From positions 124,001-188,000 of the forward strand of contig NZ_VIJZ01000007.1 of assembly GCF_006874425.1 (NCBI RefSeq): a stretch of 64,000 bases of DNA, written 5' to 3'. Source of the stretch: Paenibacillus ottowii (lineage in GTDB: Bacteria > Bacillota > Bacilli > Paenibacillales > Paenibacillaceae). The translations under genes were made by a program, and so were the position numbers. The stretch's first letter is position 1. Each line of letters begins with the position of its first letter. The notes under the pieces are model-generated. The model did not search any database. It had not been told where the DNA came from and saw only the letters and a list, made by a program, of their open reading frames with translations. Shown here one piece after another: positions 7,861-16,687 of the stretch.

Positions 7861-8225
7861 CCTTTTCCCTCCCTTGCTATGTTTATTTATTTTACCCCAA
7901 ACACATACGCTCCAAAAGCCGATAAATAAGGTATACCTCTATACAGTTGCTAATTTGAGACCTCCAAATGCTATGAAGCGTAAAAGATAGGTGAAATCAA
8001 TGTAAATTTACTGGAAAGCTGAAAGCTGTATTTGAATATGGTATAATGGGGTAGTGATTCAGCCAAACGAAAATGGGTTAATAATAGTGTCAGGTACATG
8101 CCTCGCATCAGGCATTCCCGACCTAAGCTGCACTAGACATACTACTTCACTGCATAAGGACATCAATACTTTTCGGCATTCTCTTCAACGGAGCACTTAT
8201 TTTCAACGTTTTGGGAGGGAGTTAC
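7861..8225. other. intergenic region with promoter for the 8226 gene
   Basis: A divergent spacer of 365 bp. TATAAT at 8042-8047 followed by GGGG looks like a -10 element, with only a weak CTGAAA at -35. It would leave a leader of about 170 nt before 8226. I see no riboswitch signature or gene in it. Confidence 0.4.
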
Positions 8226-8414
8226 ATGGCAACGAAAGGTCACAATGAAGTTAAGGAAAGTCTGCGGGAAATGACTCGAATTTTCCGGCCTAAGGATCCC
8301 AAAAAATTTGTAAAGGAATATGTGCGAAAATACCGGATAACAGGAGGGTATGAGGAAGAGTTGACCATGGTGGTGGAAAACGAACTCGGCCGCATAAATT
8401 CTTCAGTATCTTAA
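8226..8414 (+). CDS. small hypothetical protein, 62 aa
   Basis: It starts MATKGHNEVKESLREMTRIF, preceded by GGGAGGGAG 5-8 nt upstream of the ATG at 8226. It is basic, rich in Lys/Arg and Glu, with predicted helices and no hydrophobic segment. Five further codons are open upstream but precede the ribosome site. The terminator at 8453 follows directly. I do not recognise a family. Confidence 0.65.
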   Translation: MATKGHNEVKESLREMTRIFRPKDPKKFVKEYVRKYRITGGYEEELTMVVENELGRINSSVS

Positions 8415-8452
8415 GGGTTCGCTTACTGAACAACTAGAAACACGACTTTTAT

Positions 8453-8485
8453 AAACCGTCTATCCGCAGAGGAGACGGTTTTTTT
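8453..8485 (+). terminator. intrinsic terminator
   Basis: AAACCGTC pairs with GACGGTTT around a 12-nt loop and is followed by a run of seven T. It ends the 8226 gene. Confidence 0.9.
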
Positions 8486-8549
8486 GTGTCCGTCTTGCAT
8501 ACAATGGGATAGGTTTAGTGATTTGTATGTACAAAGGAGGCGGATTCCA

Positions 8550-9299
8550 ATAGAAGTAGCGATACGAACACCGGAGGAAATCGGCTATATGAGGGAGGCC
8601 GGACGTATTTTGGCAGATTGCCATCGTACGCTGGAAAGTCGTATTCTTCCGGGAATCACAACGCTTGAAATTGATGCTTGGGTGGAGCAATTTCTACGCA
8701 AGCGTGGTGCCACGCCCGAGCAAAAGGGCTATAAGGGGTTCCCTTATGCTACCTGCGCTTCGGTCAATGAGGTGGTATGTCATGGCTTTCCCTCGCAGCG
8801 GGTGCTTCATGATGGGGATATTGTGACCATCGACATTGTGGTCAACAAGGATGGGTGGCTGGCTGATCGGGGATGGACCTATGCAGTGGGTAACATCAGC
8901 CGGCCGGTAGCCAAGTTGCTACGACAGACCCATAAGGCGCTGATGCAAGGCATCGAAGTTGCCCGCCCGGGCAAGACCTTAGGGGATATCGGGCATGCGG
9001 TGGAAAAAGCGGCAAGATGGCGACGGTACGGTAACGTCAAATCTCTGATCGGGCATGGGATCGGGCGCCACATGCATGAGCCGCCGGACGTTCTCCACTA
9101 CGGCCGTGCTAGAACGGGATTGCCGCTGCGCGAAGGGATGGTGATTACCATTGAGCCGGTATTTACCCTCGGACCCGAAGGCGCGGTGCTCTGGGGGGAT
9201 GATGGCTGGACCATCAGCACAGCAGACGGCAGTTGGGGTGCTCAATACGAGCACACGATTGCGATTACAAAAAACGGTCCTTATATTTTGACCTCGTAA
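8550..9299 (+). CDS. map: type I methionine aminopeptidase (non-canonical start)
   Basis: Removes the initiator Met from nascent proteins. All five dimetal ligands are visible: Asp in TIDIVV, Asp in LADRGW, His in SLIGHGIGRH, Glu in TIEPVF and Glu in QYEHTIAI. The extra CASVNEVVCHGFP segment is typical of the family. The start is unusual. AAAGGAGG at 8533-8540 is ideally placed (9 nt) for ATA at 8550, and homology begins there (IEVAIRTPEEIGYM). The only conventional starts are a TTG at 8523, upstream of the ribosome site, and a GTG at 8484 inside the preceding terminator. Many Bacillales have two map genes; this is not in the ribosomal operon context. Confidence 0.9.
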   Translation: MEVAIRTPEEIGYMREAGRILADCHRTLESRILPGITTLEIDAWVEQFLRKRGATPEQKGYKGFPYATCASVNEVVCHGFPSQRVLHDGDIVTIDIVVNKDGWLADRGWTYAVGNISRPVAKLLRQTHKALMQGIEVARPGKTLGDIGHAVEKAARWRRYGNVKSLIGHGIGRHMHEPPDVLHYGRARTGLPLREGMVITIEPVFTLGPEGAVLWGDDGWTISTADGSWGAQYEHTIAITKNGPYILTS

Positions 9300-9484
9300 A
9301 AGAGTATTGTGCCATAGGGAGTCCAATGTGCGGGTCGTGTGCATAAGACTCTCTTGGTAAGTTTTTTAGAATAGCATATCCACTTCACCAAACAATGAGC
9401 TTCTTGTTATAAATCATAGATCGAGATTTGGATCGTCGGTATAATAGGAGGCAATAATATTTGGAAACTAGGAGTGGAATCAAC

Positions 9485-9997
9485 ATGACGATCAGGGAAG
9501 CGACAATATCAGATGCCGAAGACATCGCCAAAGTGCATGTAGACTGCTGGAGAACGACGTACAAAGATATCATGCCTGCCGAGGTTCTGGAGCGGCTTTC
9601 CTATGAGCAAAGAACAGAACTGTGGAATACGAATCTTTCTACTGAAGACGGCCATCTCGTATATGTTGCTGAAAATGAGGAGGGGGAGATTATCGGATTC
9701 GTGAGTGGAGGTCCGGAAATGTCAGGGGAATATCCCCCATATGGGGGGGAGATAACGGCTCTTTATGTTTCGAGTGAATACCATAGTTTAGGGCTGGGCA
9801 AGAGGCTATTTTTACGCTTGCTTCAACATTTTAATAGTATGGATATTCACTCTGTTATGGTGTGGGTGCTGGCTGATAATCCAGCATGTACTTTTTATGA
9901 AAGGCTGGGGGCCAAACCTGTAGTAGAACAGCATATTATAAATATGGGCGACAAAAACCTGAACATGGTGGCTTACGGCTGGTTGCTACTCGGATAG
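9485..9997 (+). CDS. GNAT family N-acetyltransferase
   Basis: A GCN5-related acetyltransferase. MTIREATISDAEDIAKVHVD opens the fold. The acetyl-CoA loop is SSEYHSLGLGKRLFLRLL (Q/RxxGxG/A type), and the C-terminal NPACTFYERLGAKPV segment is typical. The ATG at 9485 gives the family-standard N terminus, and AGGAG lies 10 nt upstream. A TTG at 9461 also has a good GGAGG 9 nt before it, so an 8-residue longer form is possible. The acceptor substrate is unknown. Its 3' end overlaps the convergent DUF438 gene by 12 bp. Confidence 0.85.
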   Translation: MTIREATISDAEDIAKVHVDCWRTTYKDIMPAEVLERLSYEQRTELWNTNLSTEDGHLVYVAENEEGEIIGFVSGGPEMSGEYPPYGGEITALYVSSEYHSLGLGKRLFLRLLQHFNSMDIHSVMVWVLADNPACTFYERLGAKPVVEQHIINMGDKNLNMVAYGWLLLG

Positions 9998-11245
9998 TAT
10001 ACGCTTTTGTCCTTCCAAGGCGCGAATAGGAGCGATATTTTGCGTGAATTCCAGCGTTCCCAGATAGCGTCCTTCGGCATCACGAATAGCAAAGTAGCGG
10101 ATGTAGACAAATTTGTCCTTGATTGGAATCCAAAAATCTTCAACATCCTTGCGACCGGCTTTAAAATCCTCCAGCAGTTTCTCAACAACATGCACACTTT
10201 GCGGCGGGTGGCAATTTTGTACGGTACGACCAATGACGGCCTTGGTACGGGCAAAAATCCGTTCTTTACCATGAGAGAAATAGCGAACAACATCATTTTC
10301 ATCGATAAAGGTCAGGTCAACAGGCAGATGATTCAACAGCAGTTCCAATTGTTGTACAGATACAATTCCTGTTTCGAATCGCACGAACCCTTGCGGAGTA
10401 GCGGAAGTGCCTTCTGTTTGCTCAAGGGCTTCTACGGGGTCCTTTGCCCGTTCAGGTATCCATTCACGTTCAGGAGCGGTCAGACAGAAACCGATTTCCT
10501 CGCTTTCCCGGGCTATTTTTAGCCATTCATCCTCGGTCAGCTTACTGAGTGCCATCGGCAGCAAAATATTCTCTTCCTTGAATATCATTTCATTCACTTC
10601 GCTCATGATATGGGCAAGTGCCTGCCCAATCTGTTCACGATCCCCGTTATACTCAGTGAGCAGCTGTTTTGCATCCTTGATGGCGGCGCGAATCCCGTCG
10701 TCCACCCCCCACATCACTTTGGTTGGACCAAAGATTCCATAGCGTTCAAGATAAGGAAAGACCAGATTCTCTTTGCGGCTATAGTGCTTGTCGAGATCCA
10801 TTAGCAGACTTAAATCCTCCAGCAACTTGTAAATCACCTTAGGACTGTCTTCCTTTTGAAATTGCTCTGCATGCAATGCCAGCTTAAAATTGACCAGCCG
10901 TTCGATCTCACGATTTTCCAGCTTGAAGGTGTGGACAGGATGCCCCGGTTGTTCCTCCGGTCCTGAAGGACGGTGAATATCCTCAATAGAGCCCTTGAAT
11001 ATCGACGTATGAACGGAACAGAGGCGTTGGACTTCCGACACCGGGATTCCCTCCTCGGTCATCAAGGCATGCTCCATAGCTGAAATTTCCGCCACGCTTA
11101 CTCCGCCAACGGCCTCTGCAAAACGCGCTTTGACTTCCTCCACGCTTTTCCCGGCATGTAGTTCTTTTATAATTTCCTTCAAGGTTCGTTGACGCTCCGT
11201 TAATTCCTGTGCTGTATGTTCCCGGTTGTTAATGAGCTCGCTCAT
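9986..11245 (-). CDS. DUF438 / hemerythrin / PAS protein
   Basis: A 419-aa three-part protein. Residues about 15-80 form the DUF438 helical domain. About 95-240 is a hemerythrin-like HHE region with several His/Glu pairs (LHAEQF, DKHYSRKENLVFP, MFKEENILLPM type). About 290-415 is a PAS-type sensory domain ending ILSE. The combination suggests a di-iron or haem-linked sensor for oxygen or NO, consistent with the Fnr-type box upstream at 11552. AAAGGAG precedes the ATG at 11245. It is co-transcribed with the DUF1858 gene, with a 14-bp gap. Confidence 0.88.
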   Translation of the reverse strand: MSELINNREHTAQELTERQRTLKEIIKELHAGKSVEEVKARFAEAVGGVSVAEISAMEHALMTEEGIPVSEVQRLCSVHTSIFKGSIEDIHRPSGPEEQPGHPVHTFKLENREIERLVNFKLALHAEQFQKEDSPKVIYKLLEDLSLLMDLDKHYSRKENLVFPYLERYGIFGPTKVMWGVDDGIRAAIKDAKQLLTEYNGDREQIGQALAHIMSEVNEMIFKEENILLPMALSKLTEDEWLKIARESEEIGFCLTAPEREWIPERAKDPVEALEQTEGTSATPQGFVRFETGIVSVQQLELLLNHLPVDLTFIDENDVVRYFSHGKERIFARTKAVIGRTVQNCHPPQSVHVVEKLLEDFKAGRKDVEDFWIPIKDKFVYIRYFAIRDAEGRYLGTLEFTQNIAPIRALEGQKRILSE

Positions 11246-11259
11246 GATGGTTAACTCCT

Positions 11260-11487
11260 TTATTTTTGAATGATAAAACCATGTTGCATAAACGTCTGCT
11301 GCACAGTTTCCATACTTATTTTCTTTAACGCAATTCCTTTGGACAGTGTCATAAAACGTCCTGCGGTTTGAAGCATGCCAGGCTTGGCAATATCGTGAAA
11401 ACCCAGTTCTACCATAATGTCTTTCACTTCAGGATAACGATTAACAAGGTTAAATATGGACTCATCCCAATGCAGTATTTGATCCAT
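11260..11487 (-). CDS. DUF1858 domain protein
   Basis: A 75-aa protein, MDQILHWDESIFNLVNRYPE..., with the DUF1858 pattern (small helical domain, often fused to or next to DUF438/hybrid-cluster proteins). AAGGGG precedes the ATG at 11487 by 8 nt. An ATG at 11520 is in frame but has no ribosome site. It is the first gene of the Fnr-box operon with the DUF438 protein. Confidence 0.8.
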   Translation of the reverse strand: MDQILHWDESIFNLVNRYPEVKDIMVELGFHDIAKPGMLQTAGRFMTLSKGIALKKISMETVQQTFMQHGFIIQK

Positions 11488-11523
11488 TTGTTCATCCCCT
11501 TGATTGAGAACGTTTTTCATTTA

Positions 11524-11567
11524 CAGAGTAGCATAGGCTCAAACGAGCTATTGTGATTGTACGCACA
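11524..11567 (-). promoter_or_regulatory. Crp/Fnr-type box and -10 for DUF1858-DUF438
   Basis: TGTGA-TTGTAC-GCACA at 11552-11567 matches the Gram-positive Fnr consensus TGTGA-N6-TCACA at 9 of 10 positions. On the reverse strand TACTCT at 11525-11530 begins 29.5 nt from the box centre, the class II spacing where the box overlaps -41.5. It is the same layout as upstream of nirB at 44037. Confidence 0.65.
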
Positions 11568-11582
11568 ATTTTGTTCGGGTGG

Positions 11583-11633
11583 TTGACAACGGTAAATCTT
11601 GGTTTATATACTGTGTATAAAGATATATACAGT
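11583..11633 (+). promoter_or_regulatory. sigmaA promoter with GntR/YtrA-type operator
   Basis: TTGACA at 11583-11588 and TATACT at 11607-11612 are spaced 18 nt. A 24-bp palindrome at 11610-11633 (ACTGTGTATA, 4-nt spacer, TATATACAGT; 9 of 10 arm positions match) overlaps the -10 and start site. That is where a repressor would block transcription. The YtrA-type GntR gene at 12488 is the obvious candidate. Confidence 0.75.
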
Positions 11634-11726
11634 AATAACACTGGAGACACTGTGGTAACACTTCGAAATGAAGAGCGAACGAGGTCGTTATTACACAGGT
11701 AGTGCAGAAGGGATCAGGATAAGAAA

Positions 11727-12446
11727 ATGACGATCATGAAGCAGGCATGGATGATTACCCGTCAGGATTTTCGCAAGAATCCATATGCAGCACTATGGAC
11801 GTTGCTATTTATTGCGTATTTGGGGTTTACCATGAGTTTTGCGGTAAGTGTGCAATGGGGTGAGCATGTAGCCTTGAGCCCAGTAGCTGATTTCATTATG
11901 CTGGCGTTGATTCCGTTTTTGGGATTCTTTTATAACCGTCGAGCGTTCAAATATTTGCAGGAAGATTCCTATACGCACATGTTAGCTTTTTTCCGCACCT
12001 TGCCTATACCGATGAAAGCTGTAATTATGAGCCGAATTCAGCAAGGGGTATTGGCGTTTGTTGTGAATAGTGTGATATTTTTTACTCTTTTGTTTACGTT
12101 GTCAGGTACGCTTCGGATATATGCCAGCACAGGTTTCTTTGTATCGTTTGCTCTGACATGGATAGGCTACGGAATGCTCATTCAAGCCATCTATATTCAT
12201 TTGGAATTTCTGAAGAGAGGAAAAGAGTACTTCTGGCTATCCATTGTCGTCATGATCATGTGCGGAATAGTTACGATTATAGTTCGAGTCTGTGGGGCCA
12301 ATCTGGTGCTGATAACGGCATCTTATAGTAAGGAATGGATGCTCTTGTCTCCGGTAATGTGGGGAGCATTGCTAGCAGGAGCCTTTGGAATGTTCGTGTC
12401 CTATCGGGTGACACAGCGCAAGCTCATGAAACGGGACTTAACTTAG
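11727..12446 (+). CDS. integral membrane protein, ABC-2 permease-like
   Basis: A 239-aa protein with about six hydrophobic helices and a short cytosolic N terminus (MTIMKQAWMITRQDFRKNPY). It heads the operon with the GntR regulator and two ABC ATPases, so it is probably the membrane partner of the ATPase at 12886, as in B. subtilis ytr-type operons. AGGAT precedes the ATG. No catalytic motif is present. Substrate unknown. Confidence 0.8.
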   Translation: MTIMKQAWMITRQDFRKNPYAALWTLLFIAYLGFTMSFAVSVQWGEHVALSPVADFIMLALIPFLGFFYNRRAFKYLQEDSYTHMLAFFRTLPIPMKAVIMSRIQQGVLAFVVNSVIFFTLLFTLSGTLRIYASTGFFVSFALTWIGYGMLIQAIYIHLEFLKRGKEYFWLSIVVMIMCGIVTIIVRVCGANLVLITASYSKEWMLLSPVMWGALLAGAFGMFVSYRVTQRKLMKRDLT

Positions 12447-12487
12447 TCGTATGTATACAAAAATAACTAAAAAGGGAGGGAGAGCAG

Positions 12488-12889
12488 GTGAATATTCCAG
12501 TGCAAATTGATGAGAATAGCGCGGAACCGCTGTATGCACAGATTGAAAAGCAGCTTCGTTCACTCATTGTAACCGGACAGATTGCAGCGGGAACGCTGCT
12601 TCCCTCCATTCGTGAGTTTGCGGGGACGCTCCGTTGCAGTGTAATCACCGTCCGGCGGGTCTATCAGGATTTAGAGAACGAAGGCTTGCTTCGTACCCGG
12701 CAGGGAACGGGCACCTTCGTAGCTCTGGTCGAGGATGATATGCGCTCAGGTTACCGCCTTAAAGCGGTGACTGAGGCATTGGAAACGGCGATTGCCACAG
12801 GCATCGCTGTACAGATGACAGAGCAGGAATTATTGGAGCTTTTCGCAGAAATGGTGAAAAGAAGGTATGAAGTCCAGGTGAAGGAGTGA
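12488..12889 (+). CDS. GntR family regulator, YtrA subfamily
   Basis: A 133-aa protein with an N-terminal winged helix (EPLYAQIEKQLRSLIVTGQI, then TLLPSIREFAGTLRCSVITV, then GTGTFVA) and only a short C-terminal helical dimerisation tail. That size and layout define the YtrA subfamily, which represses its own ABC-transporter operon. The GTG start follows GGGAGGGAG. Its stop overlaps the next ATPase gene by 4 nt. The palindrome at 11610 is its likely operator. Confidence 0.9.
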   Translation: MNIPVQIDENSAEPLYAQIEKQLRSLIVTGQIAAGTLLPSIREFAGTLRCSVITVRRVYQDLENEGLLRTRQGTGTFVALVEDDMRSGYRLKAVTEALETAIATGIAVQMTEQELLELFAEMVKRRYEVQVKE

Positions 12890-13860
12890 CAGCTGTGAGC
12901 AATCATGTGGAAGTTCCTATGGAAATACAGAGGAAAGTACCGATTATTGAGATGAGCCAGGTCTTTAAAACCCGGGGTGACCGGAAGATTGGGCCGATTA
13001 ATCTAACGGTTGAACCAGGATATGTGGTCGCCTTGACTGGACATAACGGATCAGGGAAAAGCACATTGATTCACTTGCTAACTCAGCTTATTCATCCGGA
13101 TTCCGGTGAGATTCGTTGGTTCGGTCAAGCCTACCCTAATGGTATGCCGGCAGATACACGACAATGGGTTGGGTATATACCGGAGCAGCCGGTTCGCGAG
13201 GAGGATCGATTAACGGCAGAAGCAGCAGCGGCTTTTCGAGCCTTGTGGTATCCCGGCTGGGACGAAACACGTTTTCAGCGGTTAATGGACCGTTTTCAGG
13301 TTCCAGCACATACGAAATTATCGCGTATGTCCAAGGGACAACGCCGGAAATTCGAACTGGCTGCTGCCTTGGCGCCGCACCCTCGTGTGTTGCTGCTGGA
13401 TGAGCCTTCATCGGGTTTAGATCCTTTTGCCTGGAAAATCATGCTGGAGGAACTGCGGGATTGTATGAAGAACGGCAAAACGACGATCATTATTGCTACC
13501 CATATCATGGACGAGATCAAGCGTTTGGCGGATTACATTGTTTTGATGCACGATGGCAGGCTGCTTGGCAAGCTGGAAAAAGATCATCTACTCGAAAATA
13601 GCAAGGAAATGTGGTTTGAAGGTACACCCGAGGAGGCATCGGAGCTTCCGGGAGTTGTAGAGACGGAGAGTGATGGGAATTTACAGCGAATTATAACGCT
13701 GGCCGCCGGGGAGACCAGTGCTATATTGGAACAGGCGGGGATTCGCCCCATCCGTGTGCGGCGTCTGGAGCTGGATGATATTTTAGTATATTGGTCTGCA
13801 GGACAAATATCTGCGAATGCTGAGACATTCATAAAGAAAGAAGGGATGGAGCAATCATGA
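12886..13860 (+). CDS. ABC transporter ATP-binding protein
   Basis: A 324-aa ATPase. Walker A GHNGSGKST (about residue 52), signature MSKGQRRK (about 148), Walker B VLLLDEPSSGLD (about 168) and the switch His in IIATHIMDE are all present. The start is GTG at 12886 (GTGA overlap with the regulator); another GTG at 12895 is possible. It resembles YtrB-like ATPases that pair with the membrane protein encoded by the first gene. It acts on the cytosolic face of the membrane. Confidence 0.88.
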   Translation: MTAVSNHVEVPMEIQRKVPIIEMSQVFKTRGDRKIGPINLTVEPGYVVALTGHNGSGKSTLIHLLTQLIHPDSGEIRWFGQAYPNGMPADTRQWVGYIPEQPVREEDRLTAEAAAAFRALWYPGWDETRFQRLMDRFQVPAHTKLSRMSKGQRRKFELAAALAPHPRVLLLDEPSSGLDPFAWKIMLEELRDCMKNGKTTIIIATHIMDEIKRLADYIVLMHDGRLLGKLEKDHLLENSKEMWFEGTPEEASELPGVVETESDGNLQRIITLAAGETSAILEQAGIRPIRVRRLELDDILVYWSAGQISANAETFIKKEGMEQS

Positions 13861-14759
13861 GCATGCTGGAATTGGAAAAGGTCGTGAAGCAATATGGGAA
13901 TCATACAGCAGTAAACGGAATATCGCTGAATGTGAACGGCGGCGAGATTTACGGACTGCTGGGAGGCAATGGAGCAGGCAAAACGACAACGATGCGCATG
14001 GTGCTCGGCCTGATTTACCCTGACGGGGGTAGCATCCAATATGAGGGCAAGCCCTACGGCAAGGAGCTTCAGCGGACAATGGGCTATTTGCCTGAAGAGC
14101 GTGGGCTGTACCCCAAGGTGAAGGTAAACGAGCAGATTAACTACTTGGGCAGGCTGCGTGGAATGTCGGCCAAGGAGGCGGACCAAAGTCTGCGCTACTG
14201 GCTGGAACGTTTTGGAGTGCCAGAATATTACGATAAGCGGATTGAGGAGCTATCTAAGGGAAATCAGCAGAAAATGGGCTTTATTGCTGCGGTTGTGCAT
14301 CGCCCGACGCTGCTCATTTTGGATGAGGCCTTCAGTGGATTGGACCCGGTAAATGTTGAATTGCTTAAGGAGACGGTGAAAGAACTGAGGGACGAGGGGG
14401 CTGCAATTTTATTCTCAACCCACCGCATGGAGCATGTAGAGGAACTGTGCCGGCATATTACGATTTTGCATCGCTCGAATACCGTAGTGCAAGGAAGTGT
14501 GCAAGAGATCAAGGGCCGCTACCCACGTGAAAAAGTTCGTCTCATCACTACAGGTGAAGTGAACGGACTGGAACAGCTGCCCGGCGTACTCCGTGTAGAG
14601 CGTATGGATCGTGGCTGGATGCTGCATATTGAGCAGCCGGATACGGCGAAGTTAATTTTGCAAACAGCGTTGGGACAAACGGATGTGGAACATTTTGAGA
14701 TCAAGGAACCTACGCTCAATGAAATTTTCATAAGAGAGGTGGGAGATTCCCATGAATAG
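13857..14759 (+). CDS. ABC transporter ATP-binding protein, NatA-like
   Basis: A 300-aa ATPase with Walker A GGNGAGKTT, signature LSKGNQQK, Walker B LLILDEAFSGLD and the H-loop in LFSTHRMEH. The DrrA/NatA-type C-terminal extension is present. The start overlaps the preceding stop (ATGA), and its own 3' end overlaps the permease gene by 8 nt, so it is translationally coupled to both. With the next gene it forms a Na+/drug-efflux-type (NatAB-like) pair. Confidence 0.9.
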   Translation: MSMLELEKVVKQYGNHTAVNGISLNVNGGEIYGLLGGNGAGKTTTMRMVLGLIYPDGGSIQYEGKPYGKELQRTMGYLPEERGLYPKVKVNEQINYLGRLRGMSAKEADQSLRYWLERFGVPEYYDKRIEELSKGNQQKMGFIAAVVHRPTLLILDEAFSGLDPVNVELLKETVKELRDEGAAILFSTHRMEHVEELCRHITILHRSNTVVQGSVQEIKGRYPREKVRLITTGEVNGLEQLPGVLRVERMDRGWMLHIEQPDTAKLILQTALGQTDVEHFEIKEPTLNEIFIREVGDSHE

Positions 14760-16071
14760 ACTGGGCACAGTGATCGGTTTTACGTTTCGTCAGAAGGCGA
14801 GGACCAAATCTTTTATCATTACGACACTGGTATTGGCCTTGCTCATCACACTGGGCATGAATCTGCCGTATATCATTTCCTTGTTTAAAGGAGAAGGAGC
14901 CGGAGGTTCCAACACAACGGCAACCGAGCATCAACGTTTGGGTCTGATTGCCGGGAACCAGACAGAAGTGGCGAGACAGCTGGAACAGTTTACCAAGGTG
15001 CAATCCAACCCGGCAGCCGTCTGGGTACGTTATGACAGCGTACAAGCGCCAGCAATGCAGCAAGCCTTGAAGAATGGAAAGCTGCAAGGGTACGTGCAGT
15101 TCACAGAGCCTGCCGCCAAGGGAGACACGTTTCCCAAAGTGGAGTACGTCTCTGTAGAAAAAAAACCGTCTCCGGCTGTAACCACGTTGGTGCAAACGGG
15201 ACTTCAGGAAGCAAAGGTCAAGGCTATTGTGGGTGATAAATCATTGACCAGTGATCAAATTCGTGAGATCAGTACACCTGTAATAGTGGATAGCAGAGAA
15301 GTAGACAGTCCATCTGAAGGAGGGGGAACTGTAGGGACAAAGGAAAAAGAAACCTCAACGATTAACTATGGTTTGGTGTATGTACTGATGATTTTGTTCT
15401 TCACCTCTTCCATGATGACGGGGAATATGATCGCCGCAGAAGTTACATCGGAAAAAAGCTCACGTATTATGGAGATTCTTATCACAAGTGTGTCGCCGTT
15501 GACTCAAATGTTTGGGAAGATTATCGGTATCTTCCTAGTGGGTCTGCTGCAAATTGCTGTTTTTGCAGCCGTTGTCTGTGCCAATCTTATGCTGCCACAT
15601 AATAATGCGATCCTTAGCTCTGCCGGGCTGGATTTGTCGCAACTGAATATCGCGGTGCTAGGATATGGTCTCATTTTTTACATCCTTGGCTACTTTCTAT
15701 ATGCAGTACTGTTCGCCGCGGTGGGCTCCATTGTTAGCCGTACCGAGGAGTTGGGACAGGCCATTATGCCAATTACCGTGCTGTCACTCGCAGCTTTTTA
15801 CATCGGAATCTTTAATATCGCAGCACCTGATACGATTTTCATTAAGGTGGCCGGATACATTCCCTTCTTTTCTCCGACCGTCATGTTGCTACGCATCGGA
15901 CTGGAACGGGCGAGCCTGCTGGAAATTTGGTTGTCACTTGCCATTCTGTTCGCGTCCATCCTGTTCTTTGGCTGGCTGGCTGCCAAGATCTACCGTACGG
16001 GTGTCTTGATGTATGGCAAACGACCTTCATTCAAAGAGCTAAGAAAAGCGATGAAGGCTTATAAGATTTAA
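14752..16071 (+). CDS. ABC-2 type permease, NatB-like
   Basis: A 439-aa membrane protein. One N-terminal helix (IITTLVLALLITLGMNLPYI) is followed by an extracytoplasmic domain of about 170 aa and five to six C-terminal helices. The EVTSEKSSRIMEILITSVSP motif is typical of NatB/ABC-2 exporters. It is the last gene of the operon. Only 19 bp separate its stop from the left inverted repeat at 16091, so the element landed immediately behind it. Substrate (Na+ or a drug) unknown. Confidence 0.9.
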   Translation: MNRLGTVIGFTFRQKARTKSFIITTLVLALLITLGMNLPYIISLFKGEGAGGSNTTATEHQRLGLIAGNQTEVARQLEQFTKVQSNPAAVWVRYDSVQAPAMQQALKNGKLQGYVQFTEPAAKGDTFPKVEYVSVEKKPSPAVTTLVQTGLQEAKVKAIVGDKSLTSDQIREISTPVIVDSREVDSPSEGGGTVGTKEKETSTINYGLVYVLMILFFTSSMMTGNMIAAEVTSEKSSRIMEILITSVSPLTQMFGKIIGIFLVGLLQIAVFAAVVCANLMLPHNNAILSSAGLDLSQLNIAVLGYGLIFYILGYFLYAVLFAAVGSIVSRTEELGQAIMPITVLSLAAFYIGIFNIAAPDTIFIKVAGYIPFFSPTVMLLRIGLERASLLEIWLSLAILFASILFFGWLAAKIYRTGVLMYGKRPSFKELRKAMKAYKI

Positions 16072-16217
16072 GAAATTTGAGAGAACTTTGTGTGTGGTGT
16101 CATAATTAGTGAGAAAACTTTCAGATTAAATGAGAAAAAATTTCATAATTGATGAGAAATGAGTATTTATTAAAGCTGTATACTCATTATTAATGACGGA
16201 TAACAAGATACCTCTTG

Positions 16218-16250
16218 TTAATAAGTATTTAATAAAAAGCCCGATGAGCA
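16218..16250 (+). repeat. direct repeat, copy 1 (partner at 19759)
   Basis: A stretch containing AAGTATTTAATAAAA and then ATGAGCA recurs at 19759-19790 with a few mismatches. In both copies it is joined to a small terminator-like hairpin. It may mark recombination or insertion-sequence relics that bracket the two cargo genes. Confidence 0.55.
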
Positions 16251-16347
16251 CGGGGGCTGACTCCATTACGTGAGACAAATCAAAACACCTTCAAGAGAAT
16301 CAAGCCATGTCGTAAGATATGGAGATAACCTTGGAGGTGTTTTTACG

Positions 16348-16437
16348 TTGGCAACGAGAGTGAGTTACCCCCTAGAAATAAAGATGCAAGCGATTGAATT
16401 GAGTTATTCACTCCGAACAATATTAGGATTTATATAG
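16348..16437 (+). pseudogene. IS3-family orfA 5' remnant
   Basis: A TTG-initiated 29-codon frame reads LATRVSYPLEIKMQAIELSY, the N terminus of IS3-group orfA helix-turn-helix proteins (VSYPxEIKxxAIE), then runs into unrelated sequence and a TAG. A hairpin upstream (AACACCT...AGGTGTT, 16283-16341) resembles the leader of such elements. It is a truncated insertion sequence inside the inverted-repeat segment. Confidence 0.5.
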
Positions 16438-16687
16438 CGTGACATTTTGACACTACCGTATATGACAGAAAAACACTTAGAATCACAGAGGCAGTTTAAC
16501 ACATTAACAATAAATGAGGAGGGGGGATTTTCATTGTGTATGATATGAAAAAAAGGAATTTACCGTTTGTTAGGACACAATAGCGTTTGTGAAAATAATA
16601 ATGAGTAAAGATAATTGCAAATCCACTCTTGCCCTAAAACAGCAAATAACTACCGATACAATATGAATAGAGGAGAAGAATATCTTT

